DNA of 64,000 bases from Marinobacterium rhizophilum DSM 18822 (GTDB taxonomy: Bacteria; Pseudomonadota; Gammaproteobacteria; Pseudomonadales; Balneatricaceae). Position 1 is the stretch's first letter. Each line of letters starts with the position of its first letter. This document shows, in pieces, positions 36,440-46,282 of this stretch. The position numbers were made by a program, and so were the translations under genes. Under the pieces are notes generated by a model. It saw nothing but the letters and a program-made list of their open reading frames with translations. It did not search any database and was not told the DNA's origin. The DNA is taken from positions 1 to 64,000 of the forward strand of contig NZ_KB899112.1 in NCBI RefSeq assembly GCF_000378045.1, given 5' to 3'.

Positions 36440-36743
36440 CATCCAGAATGCTGGCTGTAGCGAGAGCCGGCTGATTTGAATTCTTTTTTCGGTGTTTGAA
36501 GCGATAAATCGGCAGGATTGCCGATGTGCACAGCGTTAGCTGCCCATCGAGCACGCTACAGGAATGACGCTTGTAAATAGTGGTTCTATTTAATGCGCAA
36601 CAGCACAAAAACCAACAAGGCTCAGGTTGTTCGTAACAGGTTGAGTGTTTCCGGATAGCCTCCTAGTCTTCAGATATCGGGGTGGCTGTGTCCGGCGCGG
36701 GTTTCGCATCACGCGTCGGATGTCGAGCGGGAGGTCTGGAGCA
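36440..36743. other. Non-coding stretch with a dispersed repeat
   Basis: No gene seen before ATG 36744. The segment 36482-36590 is an inverted, diverged copy of the sequence at 62705-62805. Confidence 0.55.
36482..36590 (-). repeat. Dispersed ~100-bp repeat (copy A)
   Basis: On the minus strand it reads through CCTGTAGCGTGCTCGATGGG and contains the hairpin ATCGGCA-ATCC-TGCCGAT. About three quarters of positions match copy B at 62705-62805. Confidence 0.7.
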
Positions 36744-37484
36744 ATGGATGCTTTTATTCGATTTGTGGAGCAGTGTGTCAATCTTGCCACGGCGCTTGTG
36801 TGGCCGGCCGCGGTGCTTGCCGTGCTGTATTACCTGCGCGCGCCGGTGAGCCGGTTGCTGGATGCCTTGTCATCGCGCATCGGGGATCCTCGCACAGATG
36901 TCTCGATCAGCAAGGAAGGCCTGGAATTCAGATCCCGGATCGAATCACTTGAGGTTGACCAGGAACAGACGAAATCGCTGACACTTCAGGCGCTCGGAGT
37001 GTCGGATGGGGCTGGTGTGACGAAGCCGGAGATGCAGAGCCAGCACATTGATACCGAACTGTTGCAGCTGGCGAGCGAGTACCTGGCGATACGTAACGCG
37101 GACTGGTCGCAACGGGTGCATTTGAAAGATACCGCTGCCCTGAAGATGGCGGATATCGTTATCACGAAAAACGTGGCGCGAGAGCTGCTGGTGCAACAGC
37201 AGAATGAAGGGCTGATTCTGGCGCTCGCTGCCGCATCGCACATGCTGCCCAAGCCGGGCGATCTGGGGCTGCTGTTGGGAATCGCCGACCAGGTCACCCG
37301 ACTGCATGTTAAATATCGTATCGCGATGGCCATCGGCCGTCTGTTCGAGCGTGGTATCGCCGACAAGTCCATGGCGGAGCCTGTCTTCAACCTGCTCGCA
37401 TCCTTCAGGCAGGGGGCGGATCAGTCACTGCTAAACCGCATTGCCTACACCGAGTCGACCGTTAAGCGCTGCATAGGCAATTGA
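36744..37484 (+). CDS. Membrane-anchored protein of unknown function
   Basis: A 246-residue protein with one N-terminal membrane helix (about residues 13-33, LVWPAAVLAVLYYL) and a cytoplasmic helical domain. No family recognised. The start MDAFIRF at 36744 has GGAG directly before it; the frame is open to 36645. GC-rich and host-like in codon use, so it is not a recent cassette. The layout (TM followed by a soluble helical domain) recalls the 29094 protein without clear sequence similarity. Confidence 0.7.
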   Translation: MDAFIRFVEQCVNLATALVWPAAVLAVLYYLRAPVSRLLDALSSRIGDPRTDVSISKEGLEFRSRIESLEVDQEQTKSLTLQALGVSDGAGVTKPEMQSQHIDTELLQLASEYLAIRNADWSQRVHLKDTAALKMADIVITKNVARELLVQQQNEGLILALAAASHMLPKPGDLGLLLGIADQVTRLHVKYRIAMAIGRLFERGIADKSMAEPVFNLLASFRQGADQSLLNRIAYTESTVKRCIGN

Positions 37485-37604
37485 CGCCCGGCGAAAAAGC
37501 CATTTTGTGCCTTATCGGATGAAAAAAGTGCCGCGCGCAGTCTTGGCGTGGGGCGCTTTCGGGCTCAATGACCGGGCCGGGTATAACGGACATCATGCAG
37601 ACTA

Positions 37605-37634
37605 CACAAAGGCTACCCTCGGGTGGCCTTTGTG
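37605..37634. terminator. Terminator of the NCS2 permease gene
   Basis: A 14-bp stem CACAAAGGCTACCC / GGGTGGCCTTTGTG with a 2-base loop (one G-T pair), just downstream of the minus-strand permease gene. It could also serve the plus-strand gene at 36744. Confidence 0.7.
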
Positions 37635-37652
37635 CGTTATCGGAGCAAGCAG

Positions 37653-39071
37653 CTAGCTGCTCGACTCCAGGCTGGCTTCGCTGGAAGGCGTTGCCGTATC
37701 AGCGGTTTCAGTCGCTACTGTATCGCTCTCGTGGGTCTGCGTTTGCGGTGAGGGCAACAACAGGCTCAGCACAATTGCGGCCAGGCCGCCGGTGGTGATG
37801 GGGGAGCCGAAGATGCTCTGTACGATTTTTGGCATCTGGCTCAGCAGGTCGGGGGTCATGACGCCGAGCCCCAGGCCGAACGACACCGCCAGGATCAGCA
37901 GCTTGCGTCGATCAAGGGTTTCGTTGGCGAGGATTTTTACGCCGGCGGCGGCGACCGTGCCGAACATCACCAGGGTGGCGCCGCCGAGTACCGGCTTGGG
38001 GATTTGCTGCAGCACGCCGCCGATAACCGGGAAGAGGCCGAGCAGCATCAGGATGGCGGCGATGTAAAATCCGACGTGGCGGCTGGCCACGCCGGTGAGC
38101 TGTATCACGCCGTTGTTCTGGCTGAAGGTGGTGTTGGGAAAGGTGTTGAACAGGGCGGCCAGCATGGAGTTGAGGCCATCGGCCAGCACGCCGCCGCGAA
38201 TGCGCTTGATGTAGCCATCGCCACGTATCGGCTGTTTCGAAATGATGCAGTTGGCGGTGAGGTCGCCGGTGGATTCGATGGCGGTAATCAGGTAGATCAC
38301 GGCGATCGGGGCGAAGGCGCTCCAGTCGAACGAGAAGCCATAGCGCAACGGCATCGGCAGGCTCATCAGCGGCAGCGTGGCGAGGTTGGCAAAGCTGACC
38401 GTGCCCATGAAGATGGCGATCTCAAAGCCGATCAGCAGGCCGATGATGATGGAGGAGAGGCGCAGCCAGGGGTTGGAGGAGAAGTTCAGCACGATGATGC
38501 ACAGCAGTACAAAGCCGCCCAGGGCCAGGTTGGCCGGGCTGCCGAAATCCGGCGCATTCACGCCGCCGGCCAGGTCCGTCATGCCGACCCTGATCAGGCT
38601 GATGCCGATAATGGTGATGACGATGCCGGTGACCAGCGGGGTGATGATGCGCTTGAGCTTGTGCAGAAACTGGCTCAGAACGATCTCGACGAAGGCGCCG
38701 AAGAAACAGACCCCCAGGATCAGTGAGAGAATCTCCTCTGGGCCGCCGCCCTTGCTCTTGGCGATAAAGCCAGCCGCCAGCACGGAGCTGAGAAAGGCGA
38801 AGCTGGTGCCCTGAACACAGATCATGCCGGAGCCGATGCCCAGCGGGCGCCAGGCCTGGATCAGGGTACCGGCGCCGGACACCACCAGCGCCATGCTGAT
38901 CAGGTAGGGGATATGCTCGCCCAGGCCCAGCACGCCGCCGATGATCAGGGTGGGGGTGATGATGCCGACGAAGCTCGCCAGCACGTGGGCAATGGCGGCG
39001 AAAGTCGACTGGGTGAAGCCGGGTGTGGCATCCAGTGGATAGAGCAGGTCATTCGTATTGGCCGCAGACAT
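37653..39071 (-). CDS. NCS2-family xanthine/uracil permease
   Basis: A 472-residue proton symporter for nucleobases with about 12-14 transmembrane helices. Family segments are present: CVQGTSFAFLSSVLAAG, TPLVTGIVITIIGISLI and the helix-8/10 region ITAIESTGDLTANCIIS, where the glutamate and Asp-Thr pattern resembles the xanthine branch (PbuX/XanP-like). The C-terminal tail is Ser/Thr/Glu-rich. The start MSAANTN at 39071 has GGAG upstream and is preferred over 39083. It lies behind a long leader with a terminator-like hairpin. Confidence 0.9.
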   Translation of the reverse strand: MSAANTNDLLYPLDATPGFTQSTFAAIAHVLASFVGIITPTLIIGGVLGLGEHIPYLISMALVVSGAGTLIQAWRPLGIGSGMICVQGTSFAFLSSVLAAGFIAKSKGGGPEEILSLILGVCFFGAFVEIVLSQFLHKLKRIITPLVTGIVITIIGISLIRVGMTDLAGGVNAPDFGSPANLALGGFVLLCIIVLNFSSNPWLRLSSIIIGLLIGFEIAIFMGTVSFANLATLPLMSLPMPLRYGFSFDWSAFAPIAVIYLITAIESTGDLTANCIISKQPIRGDGYIKRIRGGVLADGLNSMLAALFNTFPNTTFSQNNGVIQLTGVASRHVGFYIAAILMLLGLFPVIGGVLQQIPKPVLGGATLVMFGTVAAAGVKILANETLDRRKLLILAVSFGLGLGVMTPDLLSQMPKIVQSIFGSPITTGGLAAIVLSLLLPSPQTQTHESDTVATETADTATPSSEASLESSS

Positions 39072-39179
39072 AGGTATCTCCATGAACCCCAGGGGCTGTT
39101 TTCAGGCTGAGGGGCGGGCGTTGCAGCGTTTTCGCAGCTGGCCGCGCGCTCAGCGGTAATACATCTGCCGTTCTACAAG

Positions 39180-39207
39180 AAAAAACCTGACCATGCGTGC
39201 AGGTTTT
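39180..39207 (-). promoter_or_regulatory. Terminator-like hairpin in the permease leader (possible attenuator)
   Basis: On the minus strand AAAACCTG pairs with CAGGTTTT around a 10-base loop and is followed by a U-run, 109 bases before the permease start. Confidence 0.5.
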
Positions 39208-39590
39208 GTGCGTAAATTTAATAACTCTTTTGTTTTCATTGGTTTATTTGCGCAGTGGGTTTTTGACGCGACGGTGTAAGTTCTGGCTCGCGATGGTGGT
39301 ACGGCGCCGCTGCCCCAAGAGTGGGCGCTGGTGGCCTGGGGTTGTGCCAGGAGGATGCGAGTACAAGAGGTCGTTTACGTGGATGTCGGACCTTACGCAT
39401 CAGGCTGACAAACAGATCGCCAGCCGCGGTGTCAGCGGGAAACCGCTGGAGCCCGGTCTTTGGGCGCAGCGGGTGTAGGCCCAGGCCGGGTTCGCGCACA
39501 CAGCGGGCGCTACACGGGCTCTACGTGGGGTGGAACAGCCATTATTGATGTGCCCGGCATGCTGAAACTTGGCTTTGCGTGCAGCCACGA

Positions 39591-39614
39591 AAAAGGCCAC
39601 CGGGTGGTGGCCTT
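39591..39614 (-). terminator. Terminator of the eno-tpiA unit
   Basis: AAGGCCACC pairs with GGTGGCCTT around a GGGT/ACCC loop; a U-run follows on the minus strand, 29 bp after the tpiA stop. Confidence 0.85.
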
Positions 39615-39642
39615 GGTTAACGCTTACAGCGGTTGCGGCTAT

Positions 39643-40398
39643 TCAGCCATTTGCAGCCCGGCAAATCGCCGCAAAGGCGTCTGCATCCAGCGCAGCACCG
39701 CCGACCAGGGCGCCGTTGATGTCGGGCTGGGCGAGCAGGGCGGCGGCATTGTCCGCTTTCACGCTGCCGCCGTAGAGCAGGGCAATGTCGGGGCCGGTTA
39801 TGGTGTCGCATTCGCACAGGTACTGGCGAATGGCGGCATGCACCACCTGCGCCTGTTCCGGTGTGGCGCTAAGTCCGGTGCCGATAGCCCAGACCGGTTC
39901 GTAGGCGACAACGCTGCCCGCAAAAGCGCGGGCGCCCAGTCGCGAGCGAATCGCATCGAGCTGACGGTACACCACGGCGGTGGTCTCATCCCGTTCGCGT
40001 TCGGCCAGCGTCTCACCCACGCAGAGTACCGGCACAACACCCGCGGCCCTGGCGGCGGAGAACTTCGCTGCCGTGTCGGCATCGGTTTCGCCATAAAGGC
40101 TGCGCCGCTCCGAGTGGCCCACCAGCACGTAGCGGCAGCCCAGGTCCTTGAGCATGGCCGCGCTGACTTCGCCGGTGTGGGCCCCGGCCTCATGCTCATT
40201 CAGGTTCTGGGCACCGAGGGCGATGCCGCTGTCCTTTAGCCGCCAGTCGGCCTGGGACAGGTAGGGGAAAGGCGGGCAGAGCGCAATCCCGACAGTTTCA
40301 AGCCCGGCCAGCGCTGGCAGCAGCGCATCGAGCAGCTGCTCGTTGGCCGCAAAGCTACCGTTCATCTTCCAGTTGCCGATCACCAGGTTCTGTATCAT
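39643..40398 (-). CDS. tpiA: Triosephosphate isomerase
   Basis: Interconverts dihydroxyacetone phosphate and glyceraldehyde-3-P. 251 residues. The N-terminal NWKMNGS carries the catalytic Lys, GHSERRSLY the catalytic His and AYEPVWAIGTG the catalytic Glu. It follows eno by about 40 bp on the same strand, with a terminator behind it, so eno and tpiA form the end of a glycolytic operon. Confidence 0.97.
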   Translation of the reverse strand: MIQNLVIGNWKMNGSFAANEQLLDALLPALAGLETVGIALCPPFPYLSQADWRLKDSGIALGAQNLNEHEAGAHTGEVSAAMLKDLGCRYVLVGHSERRSLYGETDADTAAKFSAARAAGVVPVLCVGETLAERERDETTAVVYRQLDAIRSRLGARAFAGSVVAYEPVWAIGTGLSATPEQAQVVHAAIRQYLCECDTITGPDIALLYGGSVKADNAAALLAQPDINGALVGGAALDADAFAAICRAANG

Positions 40399-40439
40399 GT
40401 TCGATTCCTTTAGCCGCGCTGGCGGGCTGACGGGGAGGC

Positions 40440-41765
<1,326 letters not shown>

Positions 41766-41829
41766 TCAGGGTGCGTTGCCTGAGTGCGGCCTGGCATGCA
41801 GCCGTGATTCAGGTTGTGGCTGAATTATT

Positions 41830-41846
41830 TTAGTTAATTTACCTAA
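41830..41846. promoter_or_regulatory. Operator-like palindrome upstream of eno (site 1)
   Basis: TTAGTTAATTTACCTAA: a 17-bp palindrome with one imperfect pair, AT-rich. The 13-bp TTAATTTACCTAA is repeated exactly inverted at 41881. Confidence 0.6.
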
Positions 41847-41880
41847 ATAAATCTCGCTATATCAATATTTGATTGATGAA

Positions 41881-41897
41881 TTAGGTAAATTAAGTTC
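41881..41897. promoter_or_regulatory. Operator-like sequence upstream of eno (site 2)
   Basis: TTAGGTAAATTAAGTTC; its first 13 bases are the exact inverted copy of 41834-41846. Two such sites 50 bp apart suggest dimeric repressor binding. Confidence 0.55.
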
Positions 41898-41957
41898 TAT
41901 CTTGGACTTGTCCTGATCTGTCAGCAACGTCTGAACGCCTCACAAACCGGCATGTCC

Positions 41958-41985
41958 AGGCCCGGCGTGCACTTTTACCGGGCCT
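41958..41985 (-). terminator. Stem-loop behind the small ORF
   Basis: AGGCCCGG pairs with CCGGGCCT around a 12-base loop, 15 bp past the stop of the 56-residue ORF. No U-run; it is a possible weak terminator of the gap-pyk unit. Confidence 0.45.
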
Positions 41986-41999
41986 GTCAGGGGCTGTTC

Positions 42000-42170
42000 T
42001 CAGAAGTCGTAATCAGAGCAGGTCAGTGCCGGCGTCGGGTGCCAGGTCTTCGCGTCCTGCACAATTTCCTGCTGTTCGGCCGCTTCCGCCCGCAGGTTGA
42101 AGTCATTGGGCCAGTCCTGGCTGTACTGCTCGGCGTCCTGCTGTGCTGTCGGGTGCTGTTGGTTCTGCAT
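42000..42170 (-). CDS. Small 56-residue ORF behind pyk
   Basis: Minus-strand ORF of 57 codons starting ATG 42170 with a near-perfect GGAGGT site seven bases before it, right after the pyk stop. The peptide begins MQNQQHPTAQQDAEQYSQDW and ends TCSDYDF; it is Gln/Asp/Glu-rich, soluble and has no known domain. The strong ribosome site and operon position favour a real gene; it is too short for most gene finders. It could be an uncharacterised small protein conserved near pyk. Confidence 0.6.
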   Translation of the reverse strand: MQNQQHPTAQQDAEQYSQDWPNDFNLRAEAAEQQEIVQDAKTWHPTPALTCSDYDF

Positions 42171-42184
42171 CAGGGTTACCTCCG

Positions 42185-43633
42185 TTAGCGTATGGTCTGT
42201 CCGACACGGACAATCTTCAGGGTATTGGTACCGCCGTGGGCCTTGACGTAATCGCCCTTGGTAATGAGTACCAGGTCGCCGTCGGTTACCACGCCGCGGT
42301 TCTGCAATTCCTCCACTGCCAGGCGGTTGATGGCGTCGTTGGGCAGCGCATCGGAATCGAATGGAATGGTTTTGACGCCGCGAAACAGCGCGACCCGGTT
42401 CTGCGTGCGGGTATGGGTGCTGAAGGCGAAAATCGGCAGCTGCGAACTGATGCGCGACATCAGCAGCGGCGTGTCGCCGGATTCGGTCATGCAGATGATC
42501 GCCTTGACGCCGTCCAGGTGGTTGGCGGCATACATGGCCGACATGGCAATGGTTTCGTCGATGGCGCCAAAGCTTTCGCTGACACGGTGGTTGGAGCGGT
42601 GTGCCTGCGGATGCTTTTCGGCCCCGACAATCACCCGGGCCATGGCTTCCACGGTCTGGATCGGGAAGTCGCCGGCGGCGGTTTCAGCCGACAGCATGAC
42701 CGCGTCGGTGCCATCGAGCACGGCGTTGGCGACGTCGAATACTTCGGCACGGGTGGGCATGGGGCTGGAAATCATCGACTCCATCATCTGGGTGGCCGTG
42801 ATGACAACGCGGTTAAGGGCCCGGGCACGATCGATGATGTGTTTTTGCACGCCGATCAGCTCGGCATCGCCAATCTCCACGCCCAGGTCGCCACGGGCCA
42901 CCATGACCACGTCCGAGGCGCGGATGATGTCATCCAGCACGGCGTGATCGTTGACCGCTTCGGCGCGCTCGATCTTGGCGACCAGCCGGGCGTCGCCGCC
43001 GGCCTGGTGCAGCAGGGTACGGGCCAGTTCCATGTCGGCGGCATCGCGCGGAAAGGAGACCGCCAGGTAGTCGACGCCAATGGCGGCCGCGGTAACGATG
43101 TCTTCGCGATCCTTGTCGGTCAGGGCCGCGGCGGACAGGCCTCCGCCCAGGCGGTTGATGCCCTTGTTGTTCGACAGCTCGCCGCCGACCCGCACGCGGC
43201 AGATGGCTTTGTTGCCCTCGATGGACTCGACCGCCAGCTCAATGCGGCCGTCGTCCAGCAGCAGGATGTCGCCGGGGCGGCTGTCGGTGATCAGGGCCTC
43301 GTAGTCGATACCCACGGCATCGGCAGTCCCGGCCTTTTTGTCCATGTCGGCATCAAGGATGAACTGCGCGCCAGTCTGCAGTGTGACCTTGGTGTTGGCG
43401 AAGCGGGCAATGCGGATCTTGGGGCCCTGCAGGTCGCCGAGAATGGCGACAAAGCGACCCTGTTTGCGCGCAATTTCGCGCACCAGGTCGGCGCGCAGGC
43501 GGTGGTCTTCGGCTGAACCATGGGAAAAATTCAGCCGCACCACGTTAACGCCGGCCTCGATCAGCTGGGTGATGACGGCGGGCGAGGTGCTGGCGGGACC
43601 CAGGGTGGCGACAATTTTTGTTCTGCGATTCAA
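42185..43633 (-). CDS. pyk: Pyruvate kinase
   Basis: Converts phosphoenolpyruvate to pyruvate, producing ATP. 482 residues, PykA (type II) length. N-terminal [13 protein letters not shown], the NFSHG motif, the Lys-containing catalytic segment [13 protein letters not shown], and the [12 protein letters not shown] / TATQMMESM regions are present. The start codon is TTG at 43633, with GAGG ten bases upstream; no ATG is available nearby. It lies 33 bp behind gap on the same strand. Confidence 0.96.
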   Translation of the reverse strand: MNRRTKIVATLGPASTSPAVITQLIEAGVNVVRLNFSHGSAEDHRLRADLVREIARKQGRFVAILGDLQGPKIRIARFANTKVTLQTGAQFILDADMDKKAGTADAVGIDYEALITDSRPGDILLLDDGRIELAVESIEGNKAICRVRVGGELSNNKGINRLGGGLSAAALTDKDREDIVTAAAIGVDYLAVSFPRDAADMELARTLLHQAGGDARLVAKIERAEAVNDHAVLDDIIRASDVVMVARGDLGVEIGDAELIGVQKHIIDRARALNRVVITATQMMESMISSPMPTRAEVFDVANAVLDGTDAVMLSAETAAGDFPIQTVEAMARVIVGAEKHPQAHRSNHRVSESFGAIDETIAMSAMYAANHLDGVKAIICMTESGDTPLLMSRISSQLPIFAFSTHTRTQNRVALFRGVKTIPFDSDALPNDAINRLAVEELQNRGVVTDGDLVLITKGDYVKAHGGTNTLKIVRVGQTIR

Positions 43634-43666
43634 AGCGGCGATCCTCGTGTTGCGTTCAGGGAGGGC

Positions 43667-44674
43667 TCAGGCGTGCATCAGCGCCAGGGTGTTATCGAGC
43701 ATGCGATTGGAGAAGCCCCATTCGTTGTCATACCAGGACATCACCTTGACGAGACGCCCGCTGACCTTGGTCTGGGATGCATCAAAGTTTGAGGACGCCG
43801 GGTTGTGATTGAAGTCGATCGAGACCAGTGGCTCGTCGTTGTAGGCCAGTACGCCCTTGAGTGGACCGGCGGCGGCATCGGCGAGAATGCGGTTGACCTC
43901 CTCGACGCTGGTATCGCGCTGGGCAATAAAGCTCAGGTCAACCAGGGATACATTGATCGTGGGTACCCGTACCGCCATGCCATCGAGGCGGCCATTCAGT
44001 TCCGGCAGGACCAGGCCCACCGCGGCAGCAGCGCCGGTCTTGGTCGGGATCATCGACTGGGTGGCCGAGCGGGCGCGGTATTTGTCGCTGTGATACACAT
44101 CGCTCAGGTTCTGGTCGTTGGTGTAGGCATGGATGGTGGTCATCAGTCCGTTTTCGATGCCGATGGCCGCATGCAGCGGCTGGGCAATCGGCGCCAGGCA
44201 ATTGGTGGTGCAGGAGGCATTGGAGATGATCTGCTGGCTGCCATCGAGCAGGCCGTGATTGATGCCGTACACGATGGTGGCATCGCTGTCATTGGCCGGC
44301 GCCGAGATGATCACCTTGCGGGCACCGGCTTCCAGGTGGGCGGCGGCCTTGGCGCGGCTGGTAAACAGCCCGGTGCATTCGTACACCACATCGATATCCA
44401 GTTCGCGCCAGGGCAGGCTGGCCGGATTGCGCTCGCTCAGGATGCGCACCGGATCGCCGTTGATGATCATTTGGTCACCGTCGACCTCCACGGTACCGTT
44501 GAAGCGGCCATGGACGGAGTCGTAGCGGGTCAGGTGGGCATTGATGTCGGCGTCGCCCAGGTCGTTGATGGCCACCACCTGGATGCGATCACGGTAGCCG
44601 GACTCGTACAGGGCCCGCAGGATGTTACGTCCGATACGGCCGTAGCCATTAATTGCCACACGAATAGCACCCAT
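43667..44674 (-). CDS. gap: Glyceraldehyde-3-phosphate dehydrogenase (type I)
   Basis: 335 residues. The NAD-binding start [20 protein letters not shown] is followed by the catalytic cysteine motif [12 protein letters not shown] and the C-terminal [15 protein letters not shown]. The YDSVHGRF segment is usual for glycolytic/gluconeogenic GAPDH; an erythrose-4-P dehydrogenase is less likely. First gene of gap-pyk-(small ORF)-eno-tpiA, with an AT-rich promoter region in front. Confidence 0.95.
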   Translation of the reverse strand: MGAIRVAINGYGRIGRNILRALYESGYRDRIQVVAINDLGDADINAHLTRYDSVHGRFNGTVEVDGDQMIINGDPVRILSERNPASLPWRELDIDVVYECTGLFTSRAKAAAHLEAGARKVIISAPANDSDATIVYGINHGLLDGSQQIISNASCTTNCLAPIAQPLHAAIGIENGLMTTIHAYTNDQNLSDVYHSDKYRARSATQSMIPTKTGAAAAVGLVLPELNGRLDGMAVRVPTINVSLVDLSFIAQRDTSVEEVNRILADAAAGPLKGVLAYNDEPLVSIDFNHNPASSNFDASQTKVSGRLVKVMSWYDNEWGFSNRMLDNTLALMHA

Positions 44675-44883
44675 GGATAAGCTCCTCTTTTTATTGTCGA
44701 TTGATCGTGTCGATCGCGCCGGGTGGAAATCTATATTTGAAATTTATGTTCTACATACTACACAAAAGGAATAAATATTCTATCTTGTTTTTGTTCAATA
44801 GTTGCGCAGCGGTGTGACTGGCTGTGTGCGCAAGGCGGGCAGAGCTGTCACTGAAGCGTCATGGCGACAGCGTGGGCAGAACG
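44675..44883. promoter_or_regulatory. Promoter region of gap
   Basis: AT-rich stretch 44710-44795 in front of the minus-strand gap gene; no operator could be assigned. The rest of the gap to rhaI holds the rhaI terminator. Confidence 0.4.
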
Positions 44884-44911
44884 AAAAAATCGGCTCAGGG
44901 GAGCCGATTTT
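44884..44911 (-). terminator. Terminator of rhaI
   Basis: AAAATCGGCTC pairs with GAGCCGATTTT around AGGG; U-run on the minus strand, 30 bp after the rhaI stop. Confidence 0.85.
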
Positions 44912-44940
44912 GTGTCGTTATGCTGGCGGTTCGGGTCGTG

Positions 44941-46239
44941 TCAGACGATGCCGGAGCCGCTGCTGTGCTTGCTGGCCGGGCGGTCCTTGGCGCACTGTGC
45001 CCGGTAGCCGCTGGCACGGTAGGCCTGGATCGGATCAATGGCGCCATTGCCGCGCAGGCGCGCCATCTGCAGGATGGGCTCAACGTCCAGGTTGTAGGCG
45101 GCCTTGAGGGTGCCCTGGGCCATCAGTGCATCGTTGCCGTCCTGGAAGCCTTCCAGTGCCTTGCGGTCCACCAGCAGGGCCTTGACGAAAGCGCGCTGCA
45201 CTTCGGCGGCGCTGTAGATCAGGCTCTCGATCGGGTCGGTCACGTTGTGGGACTGGTCCAGCATGTAGAAGGGCGCAAAGTTCGGCTGGCGCTGTGTGAT
45301 GTCCACCAGTTCATTGAACACCAGGAACAGCTGGTAGGGATTGATCGAACCGCTGTCCAGGTCGTCGTCACCGTATTTGCTGTCGTTGAAGTGGAAGCCG
45401 CCGAGCTTGCCGAACTGGGCCAGGCGGGAGACGATCATTTCGATATTGACGTTGGGCGCGTGGTGACCCAAATCGACCAGGCATTTGCAGCGCTCGCCAA
45501 TCTGGGTGGCGGCCAGGTAGCTGCTGCCCCAGTCCTGAATGACGGTGGAGTAGAACGCCGGCTCGAACATCTTGTGCTCCAGCTGCATGCTCCAGTCATC
45601 CGGCAGCGCATTGTAGATGGCGCTGGTACTGTCGAGATAGCGGGAGAAACTGCGGTTGAAGTTCTGCTGCCCCGGGAAGTTGGAGCCATCGCCGACCCAG
45701 ACGGTGAGGGCGTTGGAGCCCAGCTTGCGGCCCAGTTCGATGACTTCGATATTGTGCTCCACAGCCTGGTCGCGCACCGCCTTGTCGCTGTGGCTCAGGC
45801 TGCCGTACTTGTACGACTGCGGCTGGCCCTTCTGGTCCTGAAAGGTGTTGGAGTTCATGGCATCGAAATGCAGGCCGCGTTCTTGTGCAAACTGGCGCAG
45901 TTCTGCAGCGTCCGACGGGGTATCCCAGGGAATGTGCAGGGACACCGCCGGGGTGGCCTGGCCCAGCTGGTTGACCACGGCGCAGTCGTCCACTTTTTCA
46001 AAGATATTGCGCGGCTCGCCGGCGCCCGGGAAACGGGCAAAGCGGGTGCCGCCGGTACCCAGTCCCCAGGACGGCAGGGCGACGGCAAACTGGCTTGCCT
46101 GCTGGGTCAGGGTTTCGATATCGACGCCGGCGCGGGCGAGGCGTTCGCCCAGAGCGGCGTAGTCGCTGTCCAGTGCATGCTGTTGCCGAGCGTTCTGTGC
46201 GGCGATGAGTTCAGCGTTGATCATTGTTTTTGTTGTCAT
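44941..46239 (-). CDS. rhaI: L-rhamnose isomerase (Pseudomonas stutzeri type)
   Basis: Converts L-rhamnose to L-rhamnulose; a TIM-barrel sugar isomerase. 432 residues, like the P. stutzeri enzyme (430) and unlike the unrelated-length enteric RhaA. Metal and catalytic segments: VWVGDGSNFPGQQNF, CLVDLGHHAPNVNIE, GGFHFNDSKYGDDDLD. The ATG at 46239 has GAGG upstream; the open frame to 46446 overlaps rhaD and is not used. It is co-transcribed behind rhaD with a 43-bp gap that holds a small GC hairpin. Confidence 0.94.
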   Translation of the reverse strand: MTTKTMINAELIAAQNARQQHALDSDYAALGERLARAGVDIETLTQQASQFAVALPSWGLGTGGTRFARFPGAGEPRNIFEKVDDCAVVNQLGQATPAVSLHIPWDTPSDAAELRQFAQERGLHFDAMNSNTFQDQKGQPQSYKYGSLSHSDKAVRDQAVEHNIEVIELGRKLGSNALTVWVGDGSNFPGQQNFNRSFSRYLDSTSAIYNALPDDWSMQLEHKMFEPAFYSTVIQDWGSSYLAATQIGERCKCLVDLGHHAPNVNIEMIVSRLAQFGKLGGFHFNDSKYGDDDLDSGSINPYQLFLVFNELVDITQRQPNFAPFYMLDQSHNVTDPIESLIYSAAEVQRAFVKALLVDRKALEGFQDGNDALMAQGTLKAAYNLDVEPILQMARLRGNGAIDPIQAYRASGYRAQCAKDRPASKHSSGSGIV

Positions 46240-46282
46240 GGTGCAAACCTCGGGCAATTTGGGCCCTGCGGGGCCCAGGGGC

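Larger units (their letters stand above)
39072..39642. other. 571-bp leader between tpiA and the permease gene
   Basis: No gene seen on either strand with a ribosome site. Holds the tpiA terminator (39591) and a second terminator-like hairpin (39180-39207) in the permease leader. No known purine riboswitch was recognised. Confidence 0.5.
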
